Shown: positions 9,740-18,861 of the stretch, one piece after another
Numbering within the stretch: position 1 is the first letter of the stretch
How the letters are laid out: every line of letters begins with the position of its first letter
From: Gaoshiqia sediminis
GTDB taxonomy: Bacteria > Bacteroidota > Bacteroidia > Bacteroidales > Prolixibacteraceae
Assembly: GCF_025907915.1 (NCBI RefSeq)
Contig: NZ_JAPAAF010000024.1
Span: forward strand, 1 to 64,000
Length of the DNA: 64,000 nt
Direction of reading: 5' to 3'
The notes under the pieces: generated by a model
Told to the model about the DNA's origin: nothing
What the model saw: the letters and a program-made list of their open reading frames with translations, nothing else
The model's database searches: none
Program-made: the position numbers and the translations under genes

Positions 9740-10714
9740 ATGAAAAGAATCAGTTTGTATTTAATCCTTTTATTGTGTGCAGTTTCTGTGTTTGCACAAC
9801 CCCAAAAGCATGCCGGCAACCCTGTTTTCGATGGTTGGTATGCCGATCCGGAAGGAATAGTTTTCGGGAATAAGTACTGGGTTTATCCAACTTATTCTGC
9901 TCCGTATGAACAGCAAGTACACCTGGATGCTTTTTCTTCACCTGATTTGGTGAAGTGGAAAAAACATGCGCACATTATTGACACCGCAGACGTAAAATGG
10001 GCCAAACGTGCGATGTGGGCACCGGCTATTGTTGAAAAGGATGGGAAATATTTCCTGTTTTTTGCCGCAAATGATATCCAGAGCGATCAGGAATATGGCG
10101 GAATCGGAATTGGTATTTCTGATAAGCCCGAAGGACCTTATAAGGATTACCTGGGAAAACCGCTGTTGGATAAATTCCATAATGGTGCTCAGCCAATCGA
10201 CCAGTTTGTTTTTCACGATCAGGACGGCCAGTATTACATGATTTACGGTGGCTGGCGTCATTGTAATATCGTAAAGTTGAAGGACGATTTTACCGGTTTC
10301 GAACCTTTTGAGGATGGAACATTCTTCAAAGAAATTACCCCCGAAGGATATGTGGAAGGCCCATTCATGTTTATCCGTAATGGTAAATATTATTTCATGT
10401 GGTCGGAAGGTGGATGGGGAGGCCCGCATTACTGTGTGGCCTACGCTATTGCCGATTCGCCTTTTGGCCCTTTTAAGCGGATTGGTAAAGTACTTCAGCA
10501 AGACCCTGCTGTGGCCACCGGTGCTGGCCATCATTCCATGATGCAGGTGCCGGGAACAGACGAATGGTACATTGTTTATCATCGCCGACCGTTGGGAGAA
10601 ACCGATGCCAATTACCGCGTAACCTGCATCGATCGGGTTGTTTTTGACAAAGATGGATTCATTCAACCGGTAAAAATCACCTTTGAAGGAGTTCAGAAAA
10701 GAAAAATACGCTAG
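9740..10714 (+). CDS. GH43-family glycosidase, exported
   Basis: This 324-residue protein has a Sec signal peptide (1-20, ...VSVFAQ). A five-bladed propeller glycosidase of GH43 type is indicated by the general-base motif WYADPEG (Asp36), the pKa-modulating Asp154 in QPIDQF and the general acid Glu206 in YVEGPFMF. GH43 members release arabinofuranose, xylose or galactose residues. None of these is a standard mannan component, so its presence at the end of a mannosidase run suggests a decorated substrate or an unusual specificity. It is the last gene of the run and converges on the sigma-factor gene 50 bases away. Confidence 0.82.
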   Translation: MKRISLYLILLLCAVSVFAQPQKHAGNPVFDGWYADPEGIVFGNKYWVYPTYSAPYEQQVHLDAFSSPDLVKWKKHAHIIDTADVKWAKRAMWAPAIVEKDGKYFLFFAANDIQSDQEYGGIGIGISDKPEGPYKDYLGKPLLDKFHNGAQPIDQFVFHDQDGQYYMIYGGWRHCNIVKLKDDFTGFEPFEDGTFFKEITPEGYVEGPFMFIRNGKYYFMWSEGGWGGPHYCVAYAIADSPFGPFKRIGKVLQQDPAVATGAGHHSMMQVPGTDEWYIVYHRRPLGETDANYRVTCIDRVVFDKDGFIQPVKITFEGVQKRKIR

Positions 10715-10764
10715 CTGAAGTCGTTTGTAATCGGGCAACTTATTGTCCCGTAGATGATCGCCGA

Positions 10765-11340
10765 CTAAACGTGTAAAAACATTTCATAAAAGAGTATGGC
10801 CACAAAACCATACTCTTTTAAATTTTCTTTTAAAAATTTTCGGGCTTTGGTCATGTGGTCCTCCACTGTCTTTATTGAAATATGAAGTTCATTGGCAATT
10901 GCCTGATTGGTATATCCTTTATCCTTGCTCAAGATGAAGATACGCCTGCGCTGTTCTGGGAGCTGACTGACCAACTGAGTTATCTTCTCCGACAACAGAT
11001 TGTACTCTACCTGGCTTTCTGTGTCTGAACTGTTTTGGGTTACGAGTAATTTCAGGTCTTCCAGATATGCGATCTCTGTTATCTTTTTTCTGAATATAGA
11101 GATGATAGTATTTTTTGCAACAGCGAATAAAAAAGCTTCCAGGTTGGTGTCATCTTTCAATTGGTGGCGACTGTTCCATAACCGGATAAATACTTCCTGA
11201 ATAATGTCCAGCGTATCAGCTTCCGATTTCAGGTAGCCAAAAGCAAAGCGATAAAGGCGACTGCTGTACAGTTGATACAATTCATTGATCGCATGTTTGT
11301 TATCAGACTTTAGCTGTTTGACCAGAATTCTTTTTTCCAT
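10765..11340 (-). CDS. ECF RNA polymerase sigma factor of the mannan locus
   Basis: This is a 191-residue ECF sigma-70 factor. Region 2 is visible around DTLDIIQEVFIRLWNSRHQL and region 4 around QRRRIFILSKDKG with an HTH near LHISIKTVEDHM. The frame stays open upstream to 11517, but the ATG at 11340 is preferred because the extra 59 residues are not sigma-like and a promoter match lies inside that extension. The gene is divergent from a FecR anti-sigma gene at 11517, and a SusC with an STN domain follows, the usual trans-envelope signalling trio. Activation of the downstream SusC operon when substrate is bound is inferred. Confidence 0.9.
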   Translation of the reverse strand: MEKRILVKQLKSDNKHAINELYQLYSSRLYRFAFGYLKSEADTLDIIQEVFIRLWNSRHQLKDDTNLEAFLFAVAKNTIISIFRKKITEIAYLEDLKLLVTQNSSDTESQVEYNLLSEKITQLVSQLPEQRRRIFILSKDKGYTNQAIANELHISIKTVEDHMTKARKFLKENLKEYGFVAILFYEMFLHV

Positions 11341-11364
11341 CAATCGTTTTTCTGCAAAGGATTT

Positions 11365-11397
11365 CAAAAATAGAAAATGTTTCGGTTCTTTTTCAAG
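11365..11397 (-). promoter_or_regulatory. Bacteroidota-type promoter of the ECF sigma gene
   Basis: On the - strand the -7 box TATTTTTG (11372 to 11365) matches TAnnTTTG exactly, and CTTG (11397 to 11394) sits 21 bases upstream in the -33 position, matching TTTG at three of four bases. A start site near 11358 would give a leader of about 18 bases before the ATG at 11340, which supports the shorter sigma protein. Confidence 0.55.
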
Positions 11398-11516
11398 TAT
11401 TAGGAGTACAAAAGCACAACATGCCAAACGGGTCAACGTAAAAAATGGGAAAAAATGCAAATCGGAGCAGGGGTATTGTCTCACCAGTGCGTTTACCTTT
11501 TTGAAAGTAGTAATCA

Positions 11517-12491
11517 ATGAAAAAATATTTCGAAAATTACTTGAAGAATAGTTGCTCGGAGAAAGACTTTAAGTCTTTTGTCGAGCTGTTTTCTATCAAG
11601 AAGAACCAGTTGATATTAGAGCAACAAATGGAGGAAAATTGGGAAAGTATCCCTGTATCGGGAGAAACGCCCGATTTGAGCAATACTTTGTACAAAATTC
11701 ACTACGAGATTAATAAGCAGGAAAAGGGCAGCGGGAAATCAGCCGTCCTTTTGACTTACCTGACACGCATTGCTGCGATTTTGCTCCTTCCGTTGGCCGT
11801 TGCTTTTTACTTTCAATTGCAAAAAGATAACCAACCAGGAGATGTGCTCCAAACTATTTCCACGCCTTTGGCATCGAAAACCTCTTTTGTTTTGCCTGAT
11901 GGTTCAAAAGTGTGGCTAAATTCAGGTTCGTCGATTCGTTTCCCTCAGGAATTTGCAGGTGACGAACGTCTGGTTCAACTGACCGGCGAAGCCTATTTCG
12001 ATGTGCAGAAAGGCGAGAAGCCTTTTCGCGTCAAAACAGCCCTTTTTACAGTTGATGTTTTAGGAACCGCTTTCAATGTGATGGCCTACGATCATGAAAT
12101 TCCGGCAGTGACTCTTGAGCGTGGTAAAGTGACATTGGAGACAAAGTCGAAAAAGCAAGTGGCCTTGTTGCCGGGGCAGCAGGCAGTAGTGGATACTGTA
12201 GCGCACGAAATTACATTAGCCCAGGTCGAAACCAAATTGTTTTCATCTTGGATAAATAATCAGTTGATTTTGAAGGATGAACCTTTAAAAGAGGTTATTA
12301 CACGCTTAGAGCGTTGGTACAATATTGAAATCAATGTGGTTGACGAGTCGTTGCTGGAGAAGCGAATGACCGCGAATATCGAATTTGAATCTATTCGCGA
12401 GGTGATGGAGTTGATGGAGATCACCCTTTCGGTACATTATGAATATGACAAAAATCTCAGGAGATTAGAGATTTTAAAAGCTGATAACTAA
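11517..12491 (+). CDS. FecR-family anti-sigma factor
   Basis: This 324-residue protein has a cytoplasmic N-terminal sigma-binding region (1-75), one transmembrane helix (about 82-100), a periplasmic FecR domain containing KTSFVLPDGSKVWLNSGSS and LTGEAYFDVQKGEKPF, and a C-terminal DUF4974 segment (about 245-324) that typically contacts the STN domain of the partner transporter. It is divergent from the sigma gene at 11340, with 176 bases between start codons, and lies 155 bases upstream of SusC. Function inferred from the family: it holds the sigma factor inactive until SusC signals ligand occupancy. Confidence 0.92.
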   Translation: MKKYFENYLKNSCSEKDFKSFVELFSIKKNQLILEQQMEENWESIPVSGETPDLSNTLYKIHYEINKQEKGSGKSAVLLTYLTRIAAILLLPLAVAFYFQLQKDNQPGDVLQTISTPLASKTSFVLPDGSKVWLNSGSSIRFPQEFAGDERLVQLTGEAYFDVQKGEKPFRVKTALFTVDVLGTAFNVMAYDHEIPAVTLERGKVTLETKSKKQVALLPGQQAVVDTVAHEITLAQVETKLFSSWINNQLILKDEPLKEVITRLERWYNIEINVVDESLLEKRMTANIEFESIREVMELMEITLSVHYEYDKNLRRLEILKADN

Positions 12492-12572
12492 TTAATTTTT
12501 AAACATAAAGGCCTATGTAGTATAACTCTTGCTAAACAAACAGATACCACCACGGAGGTATAAAACGAAGAA

Positions 12573-12597
12573 GTGGGAAAGCCGCGAACTTCCCCAC
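12573..12597 (+). other. Leader hairpin upstream of the STN-SusC gene
   Basis: GTGGGAA (12573-12579) can pair with TTCCCCAC (12590-12597), with one unpaired base and a loop rich in G and C. It lies 50 bases before the SusC start codon in the 155-base gap after fecR. No T-tract follows. It may influence initiation or mRNA stability of susC. Confidence 0.35.
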
Positions 12598-12646
12598 CTC
12601 ATGAAAAATAATTTAGGAAAATTATTAATCTTAACGAGTCAAACTT

Positions 12647-15600
12647 ATGAAAAAAAAGAGATTGAGGGAAATCCCTTTGGGACATTTCTTCTTAAAACTT
12701 CTAATGATTATGAAGCTTAGTGTGTTTATTCTTTGCCTTTCGGTTTTGTCAGTCTTTGCAACCGAAACGTATTCTCAGACGACAAAGCTTTCCTTGTCGA
12801 TGCAGAATGTCAGCATTAACAGCGTTTTGAGCAGAATAGAAGATCAAAGCGAGTTCCGGTTTTTCTTTTCAGGAGATATAAATATTGAGAAGAATGTTTC
12901 AATTAATACCCGGAATACTAACATTCAGGATATCCTGGACGAGTTATTCAGTAATACGGATATCAATTACAAAATTGTAGGACGTCAGATCGCTCTTTTC
13001 AATAAAAATGAATCTGAAGTAAGTATTCTTTCATCACAACCTCTTCTGGTAAAAGGGCAGGTGACCAACGAAATAGGCGAACCGATTCCGGGAGCAACGG
13101 TCATGATAAAAGGGACCACCATCGGAACGATCACCGATCTGGACGGAAATTATAACTTGAATGATGTGCCGGCCGACGCGATTTTGCAGTTTTCATTTAT
13201 CGGAATGGCATCAATGGAGGTTTCTGTTGGTGGTAAATCGACCATAAATGTAAACCTAAAAGAAGATGTTATTGGAGTTGAGGAAGTTGTGGTGATCGGT
13301 TATGGTACCCGGCAAAAGAAAAATCTGATTGGAGCAGTCGATCAGGTCAATGCCAACCTGATTGAAAACCGCCCGGTGGCAAACGCCACGCAGGCGCTTC
13401 AGGGAGCTTCGGCCAACCTGATCATTCAGCAAAAGAGCATGAACCCGAACGATAACAACATGAATATCAACATCCGCGGAGTTAGTACGATGAGCAACAA
13501 TGACCCGCTGATCGTTATCGACGGACTGATTTCAGGTACCGGCTCTTTGAACAACCTGAACCCGAATGACATCGAAAATATCTCGGTGCTGAAAGACGCC
13601 GGCAGCGCAGCAATTTACGGATCCCGATCCGCTAACGGTGTAATTCTCGTCACGACCAAAAAAGGTGGAAAAACAGGAAAACCGGTGGTCAAGTTCAGCA
13701 GCATGGTTGGCTATGAGAACCCGGATATTTTGTTTCAGCCGGTGAAGGGGTGGGAAAACGCCATGCTTCGCGACCAGGCGAACATTAATGTAGGGAACGC
13801 AGCGATTTTTACGCCTCAGCAAATCCGCGATTTATATGAGCACCGCGGTGAAGAATACTGGTACCTGAATGAAATTATGCAAAAAGGGCTCCAGCAAAAT
13901 TACAACATGAGTGTTTCCGGGGGTAATGAGAATAGTACTTATATGATATCAGCCGGTTATTTCGATCAGGAAAGTAATTTTGTTGGTGATTTTGGAATGA
14001 AACGTTATAACTTTCGTTCCAACCACACAACCGAATACGGCAGGTTTAAGCTCACTTCTTTAATGGCATATACAAAAAGGGATGAAAAGACAATAGCCGG
14101 AGGAACCGGAAATACCATTATCAATTCGTCCCGCATTCCTCCCTATTACTATTACAAATTTCAGCAAGACGGCAAATGGTTGATTAACGATGTGATTGGA
14201 GACGACAACACCATGGCCCGCCTGAAAGACGGAGGCTATGAAAAAAAGGATGAAGATAATTTTATCGGCAGCTTAGGCCTTGATTTCAGTATTATTGAAG
14301 GCTTGAAAGCAAAAGGGCTCGTAGGGCTTGACCTGACGCAGCACCACCGTTTCCGCAGGGATAAGAAAGTGCCGTTGTACTCATCTGCCGACCTTGAAAC
14401 CCCGGTTTCATATATTCATTCCAACACGCTCACCGAAGATTATAACAGCAAAAGGTACACCTTGAGTACGCAGTTTATGCTGGACTTTGACCGTACCTTC
14501 AATTCTGTTCACCATGTGAATGGATTGGTGGGTGTTTCAAACGAATCTTACACCTTCAAAGCAAGCCGGATCGCCTGGGAATATACAGACGAAGACCTGG
14601 GGCTTCCGACCACGGACGATGCGGTGCAAAACAAGGATAACAAAAACAGCAACGGAGATACCGATCAAACCAGCATCACCTCTGTATTCGGACGTGGAGG
14701 ATACAGTTACATGGATAAATACTATGCGGATGTTACGTTCCGGTACGACGGTTCATCAAAATTCGCTGAAGATCAGCGCTGGGGCTTCTTTCCGTCGGTT
14801 TCCGCTGCCTGGAGACTTTCCACCGAAAGTTTTATGGAAAGCTACAGCAACCGTGTTGGCGACCTGAAAATCCGTGCTTCGTATGGTGTGTTGGGGAACC
14901 AGAATGTGGACAACTACTCTTATCAAACGGTCTATCAAATGTATCAAAATACCTATGTATTCAACAACGAATCCGTACCGGGAACAGGATACACTTACGG
15001 TAACCCGTATTTGACATGGGAAAAGTCGGCCAACCTGAACATTGGAGCAGACGCTTCATTCCTAAAAGGAAGTTTGTATGTGACGCTCGATTACTTCAAT
15101 AAAGAAACAAAAGATATCCTGCTTTCGCCCGAGGTATCTACGGTATTCGGAAGTAGCGCCGCGAAGGAAAACGCCGGTAAAATGAGGAACAGGGGATGGG
15201 AAGCTACTGTTACCTACCGGCTGAGGTCGAAAAATTTCGATCACAGGTTCAACCTGAACATTGCCGACTCAAAAAATGAAATCACCGATTTCGGTGGAAA
15301 AGAACGGATCGACCAGAACGACCAGTTATACAAGTTGATTCGCGAAGGAGAAGCGCTGGGTTCTTATTTCGGGTATAAAACCGACGGATATTTCCAAAGT
15401 TTCGAGGAAATCGCGAATAGTGCGCTTCCCGTTGGAGCTTCGGTCCAACCCGGAGATGTGAAGTATAAGGACATTAACGGAGATGAAGTTATTGACGAGA
15501 AAGACCGCGTGGTACTGGGGAATGCTTTTCCAAGATACACGTTCGGTTTCACTTATGATCTTTCATTCAAAAATTTCGATTTCAGCGTCATGCTGCAGGG

Positions 15601-16060
15601 AGTAGGAAAACGCGATATGTATATTCGCGGTGAATTGATTGAACCTTTCCATTCTAACTATTCCTATGCAATTTATCAGCATCAGTTGGACTTTTGGACG
15701 CCCACCAATCCCGATGCGGAGTGGCCGCGCCTTGTAGCCCCGAGTTCTTCTTCCTCGTCAAACAATTGGGGAAAAGCGGGTTCTGACATCTACCTCCTGG
15801 ATGGGGCTTACCTTCGGGTAAAAAACATCCAGTTGGGATATACCTTGCCAAAACGATTAACATCAAGGATGGGAATTCAAAAGTTACGTGCGAGTGTTAA
15901 CGCGCAAAACCTGTTGACTTTCTCCAAAAACTCGTTTATTGATCCGGAATCTTCCGAATTCGGGAATAACATGGGAGGAATAGGCGGTGTTGGGGCGAAC
16001 AGCGCCCGTAACTATCCTACATTGGTCTATTATGGATTTGGATTGGAATTGGAATTTTAA
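12647..16060 (+). CDS. SusC-type TonB-dependent transporter with STN signalling domain
   Basis: This 1137-residue outer-membrane protein has a long Bacteroidota signal region ending near ATETYSQ (about residue 44). A secretin/TonB short N-terminal (STN) domain follows at about 50-122, then a carboxypeptidase-D-like CNA_B domain (VKGQVTNEIGEPIPGATV, about 134-210), the plug with VVVIGYGTRQKKNLIGAV and SusC-family GVILVTTKKGG, and a barrel ending in a phenylalanine (GFGLELEF). The STN domain marks it as a transducer that signals to FecR. The SusD gene follows after 12 bases. Predicted cargo is alpha-mannan oligosaccharide, inferred from the downstream GH76/GH92/GH125 genes. Confidence 0.95.
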   Translation: MKKKRLREIPLGHFFLKLLMIMKLSVFILCLSVLSVFATETYSQTTKLSLSMQNVSINSVLSRIEDQSEFRFFFSGDINIEKNVSINTRNTNIQDILDELFSNTDINYKIVGRQIALFNKNESEVSILSSQPLLVKGQVTNEIGEPIPGATVMIKGTTIGTITDLDGNYNLNDVPADAILQFSFIGMASMEVSVGGKSTINVNLKEDVIGVEEVVVIGYGTRQKKNLIGAVDQVNANLIENRPVANATQALQGASANLIIQQKSMNPNDNNMNINIRGVSTMSNNDPLIVIDGLISGTGSLNNLNPNDIENISVLKDAGSAAIYGSRSANGVILVTTKKGGKTGKPVVKFSSMVGYENPDILFQPVKGWENAMLRDQANINVGNAAIFTPQQIRDLYEHRGEEYWYLNEIMQKGLQQNYNMSVSGGNENSTYMISAGYFDQESNFVGDFGMKRYNFRSNHTTEYGRFKLTSLMAYTKRDEKTIAGGTGNTIINSSRIPPYYYYKFQQDGKWLINDVIGDDNTMARLKDGGYEKKDEDNFIGSLGLDFSIIEGLKAKGLVGLDLTQHHRFRRDKKVPLYSSADLETPVSYIHSNTLTEDYNSKRYTLSTQFMLDFDRTFNSVHHVNGLVGVSNESYTFKASRIAWEYTDEDLGLPTTDDAVQNKDNKNSNGDTDQTSITSVFGRGGYSYMDKYYADVTFRYDGSSKFAEDQRWGFFPSVSAAWRLSTESFMESYSNRVGDLKIRASYGVLGNQNVDNYSYQTVYQMYQNTYVFNNESVPGTGYTYGNPYLTWEKSANLNIGADASFLKGSLYVTLDYFNKETKDILLSPEVSTVFGSSAAKENAGKMRNRGWEATVTYRLRSKNFDHRFNLNIADSKNEITDFGGKERIDQNDQLYKLIREGEALGSYFGYKTDGYFQSFEEIANSALPVGASVQPGDVKYKDINGDEVIDEKDRVVLGNAFPRYTFGFTYDLSFKNFDFSVMLQGVGKRDMYIRGELIEPFHSNYSYAIYQHQLDFWTPTNPDAEWPRLVAPSSSSSSNNWGKAGSDIYLLDGAYLRVKNIQLGYTLPKRLTSRMGIQKLRASVNAQNLLTFSKNSFIDPESSEFGNNMGGIGGVGANSARNYPTLVYYGFGLELEF

Positions 16061-16072
16061 CTCACGTACACC

Positions 16073-17692
16073 ATGGAAAAAAAGATAAGAAAATACAGCG
16101 TAGGAATTGTTGCTATGTTCCTGGCATTTTTTACTTCGTGTAATGACCTGGATTTGGCGCCCACGAATAAATTTACCGATTTGAACTACTGGACATCACC
16201 GGAAAAAGCTTCTGCTGTTTTAAATATGGCGTATAGCCAGATGTTTGGTGCCAACTATTTCTTTGCCAACGAACGGTTGTCTGACAACCTTTATGAAGGC
16301 CGTGGAAATACCGATGAAAAGATCATCACTTCCGGACAGGCCGATGCTGCCCTTGGTCGCTTTGCGAACGAATGGAGAAATAGTTATGAAGGAATTAAAA
16401 CCTGCCATACGTTTCTGGAAAATGTTGATATCGTCCCCAATATGGATGAAACGCTGAAGGCCCGGATGAAAGCCGAAGCCCGGTTTATCCGCGCGTTCCT
16501 GTTCTTCAGGCTGACAAGCCAGTATGGCGATGTCCCCTTGTTCGAGCAAAACCTGAGCCTGGAGGAAGCTAACAATATCGCTCGCTCGCCAAAATCCGAC
16601 GTGCTCGATTTCGTCAGAAAAGAGCTTAACGAGGTTGCAACCATACTTCCGGTTAAGGAAGAATATGCCTCTTTCGATAACGGCAGGATCTCAAAGGGAG
16701 CAGCCATGACGCTGTTAGCACGGACCTATTTGTATGAAAATGACTGGACAAATGTGGCTTCCATCTGCGAAGAGATCATGGATGGTACATACGGACAGTA
16801 CGAGCTTTTCCCCAGCTATTCAGGCCTTTTTATGCCCGAAAATGAATACAACGATGAAGTAATACTCGACCTTGGCTATGTTTTGATCGAAAGGACATGG
16901 AGTGAATTTTACGATGCCATTCCTATTTCGGTGGGCGGACGAATCAATGCTTTTGCCCCGACACAGGAACTTGTCGATGCTTATATCATGAAAAACGGGA
17001 AAAACATTAGCGATGCAAATTCAGGATACAATGAAGATAACCCTTATGTGAACAGGGATCCGCGTTTCGAAGCCACCATCGTTTACCATGGATACCAATG
17101 GACAAAAGGTGATGGAACCACTTCTACGATCTATATCAAGCCCGGTTCATCTGAGGCTGCGGGCGCATCTAATCTGGACGAATATGCAGGTCCGGGGCAA
17201 AATTCAACAGGAACAGGATATTACCTGAGGAAATATTTTGACCCCACAGCGCCGGTTGGTGTTGCAGCAGGTCTGAACCTGATCCTGATGCGGTATGCAG
17301 ACGTACTGCTGATGTATGCAGAGGCTAAAAATGAATTGGGGCAAATGGACGAGACCATCTGGAACAAGACTATCAGGGTGCTCCGTGTCCGTGCAGGATT
17401 CACGGATGCTGACGCGCTGGACTACCCGGCGGGAGACCTTCGCGAAATCATCCGGCGTGAACGCCGCATCGAACTGGCCATTGAGGGATTGAGGCTTTTT
17501 GATATCCGTCGCTGGGGAACGATTGAAACAGTGATGAACGGAAATCCTCACGGAGCGAAGTTCGCTGCCGGTAATACGCAGTACATCCAACTGGATCAGA
17601 GGAAATTTGACAGTGAACGTGATTATCTGTTCGCGATTCCTCAATCGCAAAGGGATATCAATAAAAATTTAACTCAAAATCCTGGCTATTAA
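16073..17692 (+). CDS. SusD/RagB-type surface glycan-binding lipoprotein
   Basis: This 539-residue lipoprotein has its predicted lipidated cysteine at residue 23 (FFTSC), followed by NDLDL. SusD-family features include NYWTSPEKA near the start, the helical TPR-like core with RFIRAFLFFRLTSQYGDVPL, and the C-terminal RRERRIELAIEGLRLFDIRRW block. It forms the lid of the SusC barrel and captures oligosaccharide at the cell surface. The 12-base gap to susC supports co-transcription. Confidence 0.94.
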   Translation: MEKKIRKYSVGIVAMFLAFFTSCNDLDLAPTNKFTDLNYWTSPEKASAVLNMAYSQMFGANYFFANERLSDNLYEGRGNTDEKIITSGQADAALGRFANEWRNSYEGIKTCHTFLENVDIVPNMDETLKARMKAEARFIRAFLFFRLTSQYGDVPLFEQNLSLEEANNIARSPKSDVLDFVRKELNEVATILPVKEEYASFDNGRISKGAAMTLLARTYLYENDWTNVASICEEIMDGTYGQYELFPSYSGLFMPENEYNDEVILDLGYVLIERTWSEFYDAIPISVGGRINAFAPTQELVDAYIMKNGKNISDANSGYNEDNPYVNRDPRFEATIVYHGYQWTKGDGTTSTIYIKPGSSEAAGASNLDEYAGPGQNSTGTGYYLRKYFDPTAPVGVAAGLNLILMRYADVLLMYAEAKNELGQMDETIWNKTIRVLRVRAGFTDADALDYPAGDLREIIRRERRIELAIEGLRLFDIRRWGTIETVMNGNPHGAKFAAGNTQYIQLDQRKFDSERDYLFAIPQSQRDINKNLTQNPGY

Positions 17693-17727
17693 TCATTTAG
17701 TAATCAGTATCTAAAATTAAACTAGGT

Positions 17728-18852
17728 ATGAAAAAAATATTGATCAAACTGTTCATAGTATCTGCTTTTATCTTCGCGTTTATCGCGTGCAGCGATGACG
17801 GTGAAGTAAGAGATTTGGATGTAACGGCAGTCGGTTCGCTGTACGAGCCGGATAACGGAAAGACAATCGCGCTGCAAGCTTCGGCATCGGCCACTTTATA
17901 CTTTGAATGGGAACCAGCCCGCGCCGAAGACGGCGGAATGGTATTATACGAAGTCGCCTTTGATGAAGCTGACGGAGATTTCTCTGATCCGCTGTTTATT
18001 GCAGCGGCCGATAACAATGGCGGTAGCAACCATGCCACCTTTACGCATAAACAACTGAATAAAATTGCCGCCATGGCAGGTATCGAGTCCGCCCAACAGG
18101 GAACGCTCAAGTGGACTGTCTTTTCTTCCAAAGGGATCAATCCTGTAAAAGCGGAAGAGGAAAGGACGCTTTCACTGACTCGTTTGTCAGGGCTTGCCGA
18201 TATCCCCGACAACTTGTACATCACGGGCGCCGCGACCGAAAATGGCGATGATCTTTCCAAAGCGCTTGTCATGAAAAAACTGGCTGACGGCGAATTCGAA
18301 ATTTACACGAAACTGACGGAAGGCGAAACTTTCAGGTTTGTGAGTGCGACAACCGGAACACCGCTTGAATTCTCTTTGTCGGGAGAAAAGATCGTGGAAG
18401 GGGGAACCTCTTCCGTTTCAAAAACCGGGGTCTATAAATATTACCTTGACTTCAATATCGGCTCTTTTACAACCAAGGAAGTTACGAAAGTCAGCCTGTT
18501 CCTGAACTGGTCTCAAATGAAGATCGAATTGCCATACAAAGCCTATGGCGTATGGGAACTGACCAATCATACGATTACGGGCCTCACCGGTGGCGAAAAT
18601 TCCGACGACCGCTACAAATTCAGGATGGAAAGTTCGGCGGGAGAAACCGAATGGCGAGCCGTCAACAATGACAGCAAACCTACGGGTAACGAAGCGTACT
18701 ATTTTATGGTGGAAAAAAACGATGTACAGCAGTGGACAAACAACCAGATTTGGAAAAATCCTGCTACAGATGGATGGAGCGATAAAACATACGACTTTAT
18801 GTTCTCCCTGAATGCTGAAGGGCCTTATACGCATAATTTGGTAATTAAATAG
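17728..18852 (+). CDS. SusE-like surface lipoprotein 1
   Basis: This 374-residue lipoprotein has Cys21 in FIAC followed by SDDGE, an acid-rich start resembling the Bacteroidota lipoprotein surface-export signal. The N-terminal part (about 30-150) has the SusE pattern: TLYFEWEP, YEVAFDEADGDF, HKQLNKIAAMAGI and GTLKWTVFSSKG. A beta-rich C-terminal region (about 160-374) is expected to hold the glycan-binding modules. It is followed after 9 bases by a clear paralogue. The role as a mannan-binding surface protein is inferred from position directly behind susCD. Confidence 0.88.
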   Translation: MKKILIKLFIVSAFIFAFIACSDDGEVRDLDVTAVGSLYEPDNGKTIALQASASATLYFEWEPARAEDGGMVLYEVAFDEADGDFSDPLFIAAADNNGGSNHATFTHKQLNKIAAMAGIESAQQGTLKWTVFSSKGINPVKAEEERTLSLTRLSGLADIPDNLYITGAATENGDDLSKALVMKKLADGEFEIYTKLTEGETFRFVSATTGTPLEFSLSGEKIVEGGTSSVSKTGVYKYYLDFNIGSFTTKEVTKVSLFLNWSQMKIELPYKAYGVWELTNHTITGLTGGENSDDRYKFRMESSAGETEWRAVNNDSKPTGNEAYYFMVEKNDVQQWTNNQIWKNPATDGWSDKTYDFMFSLNAEGPYTHNLVIK

Positions 18853-18861
18853 AACCTGAAT

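Noticed and set aside
11494-11503. TACCTTTTTG as a promoter for fecR
   Set aside because: It deviates from TAnnTTTG in spacing and has no -33 partner at the right distance.
11341-11517. 59-residue N-terminal extension of the ECF sigma factor
   Set aside because: The extension is not sigma-like and contains a good - strand promoter, so the ATG at 11340 was used.
12529-12720. 63-residue frame just upstream of and overlapping the STN-SusC start
   Set aside because: It overlaps the SusC signal region in another frame, has no recognisable composition or signal and covers a leader hairpin.
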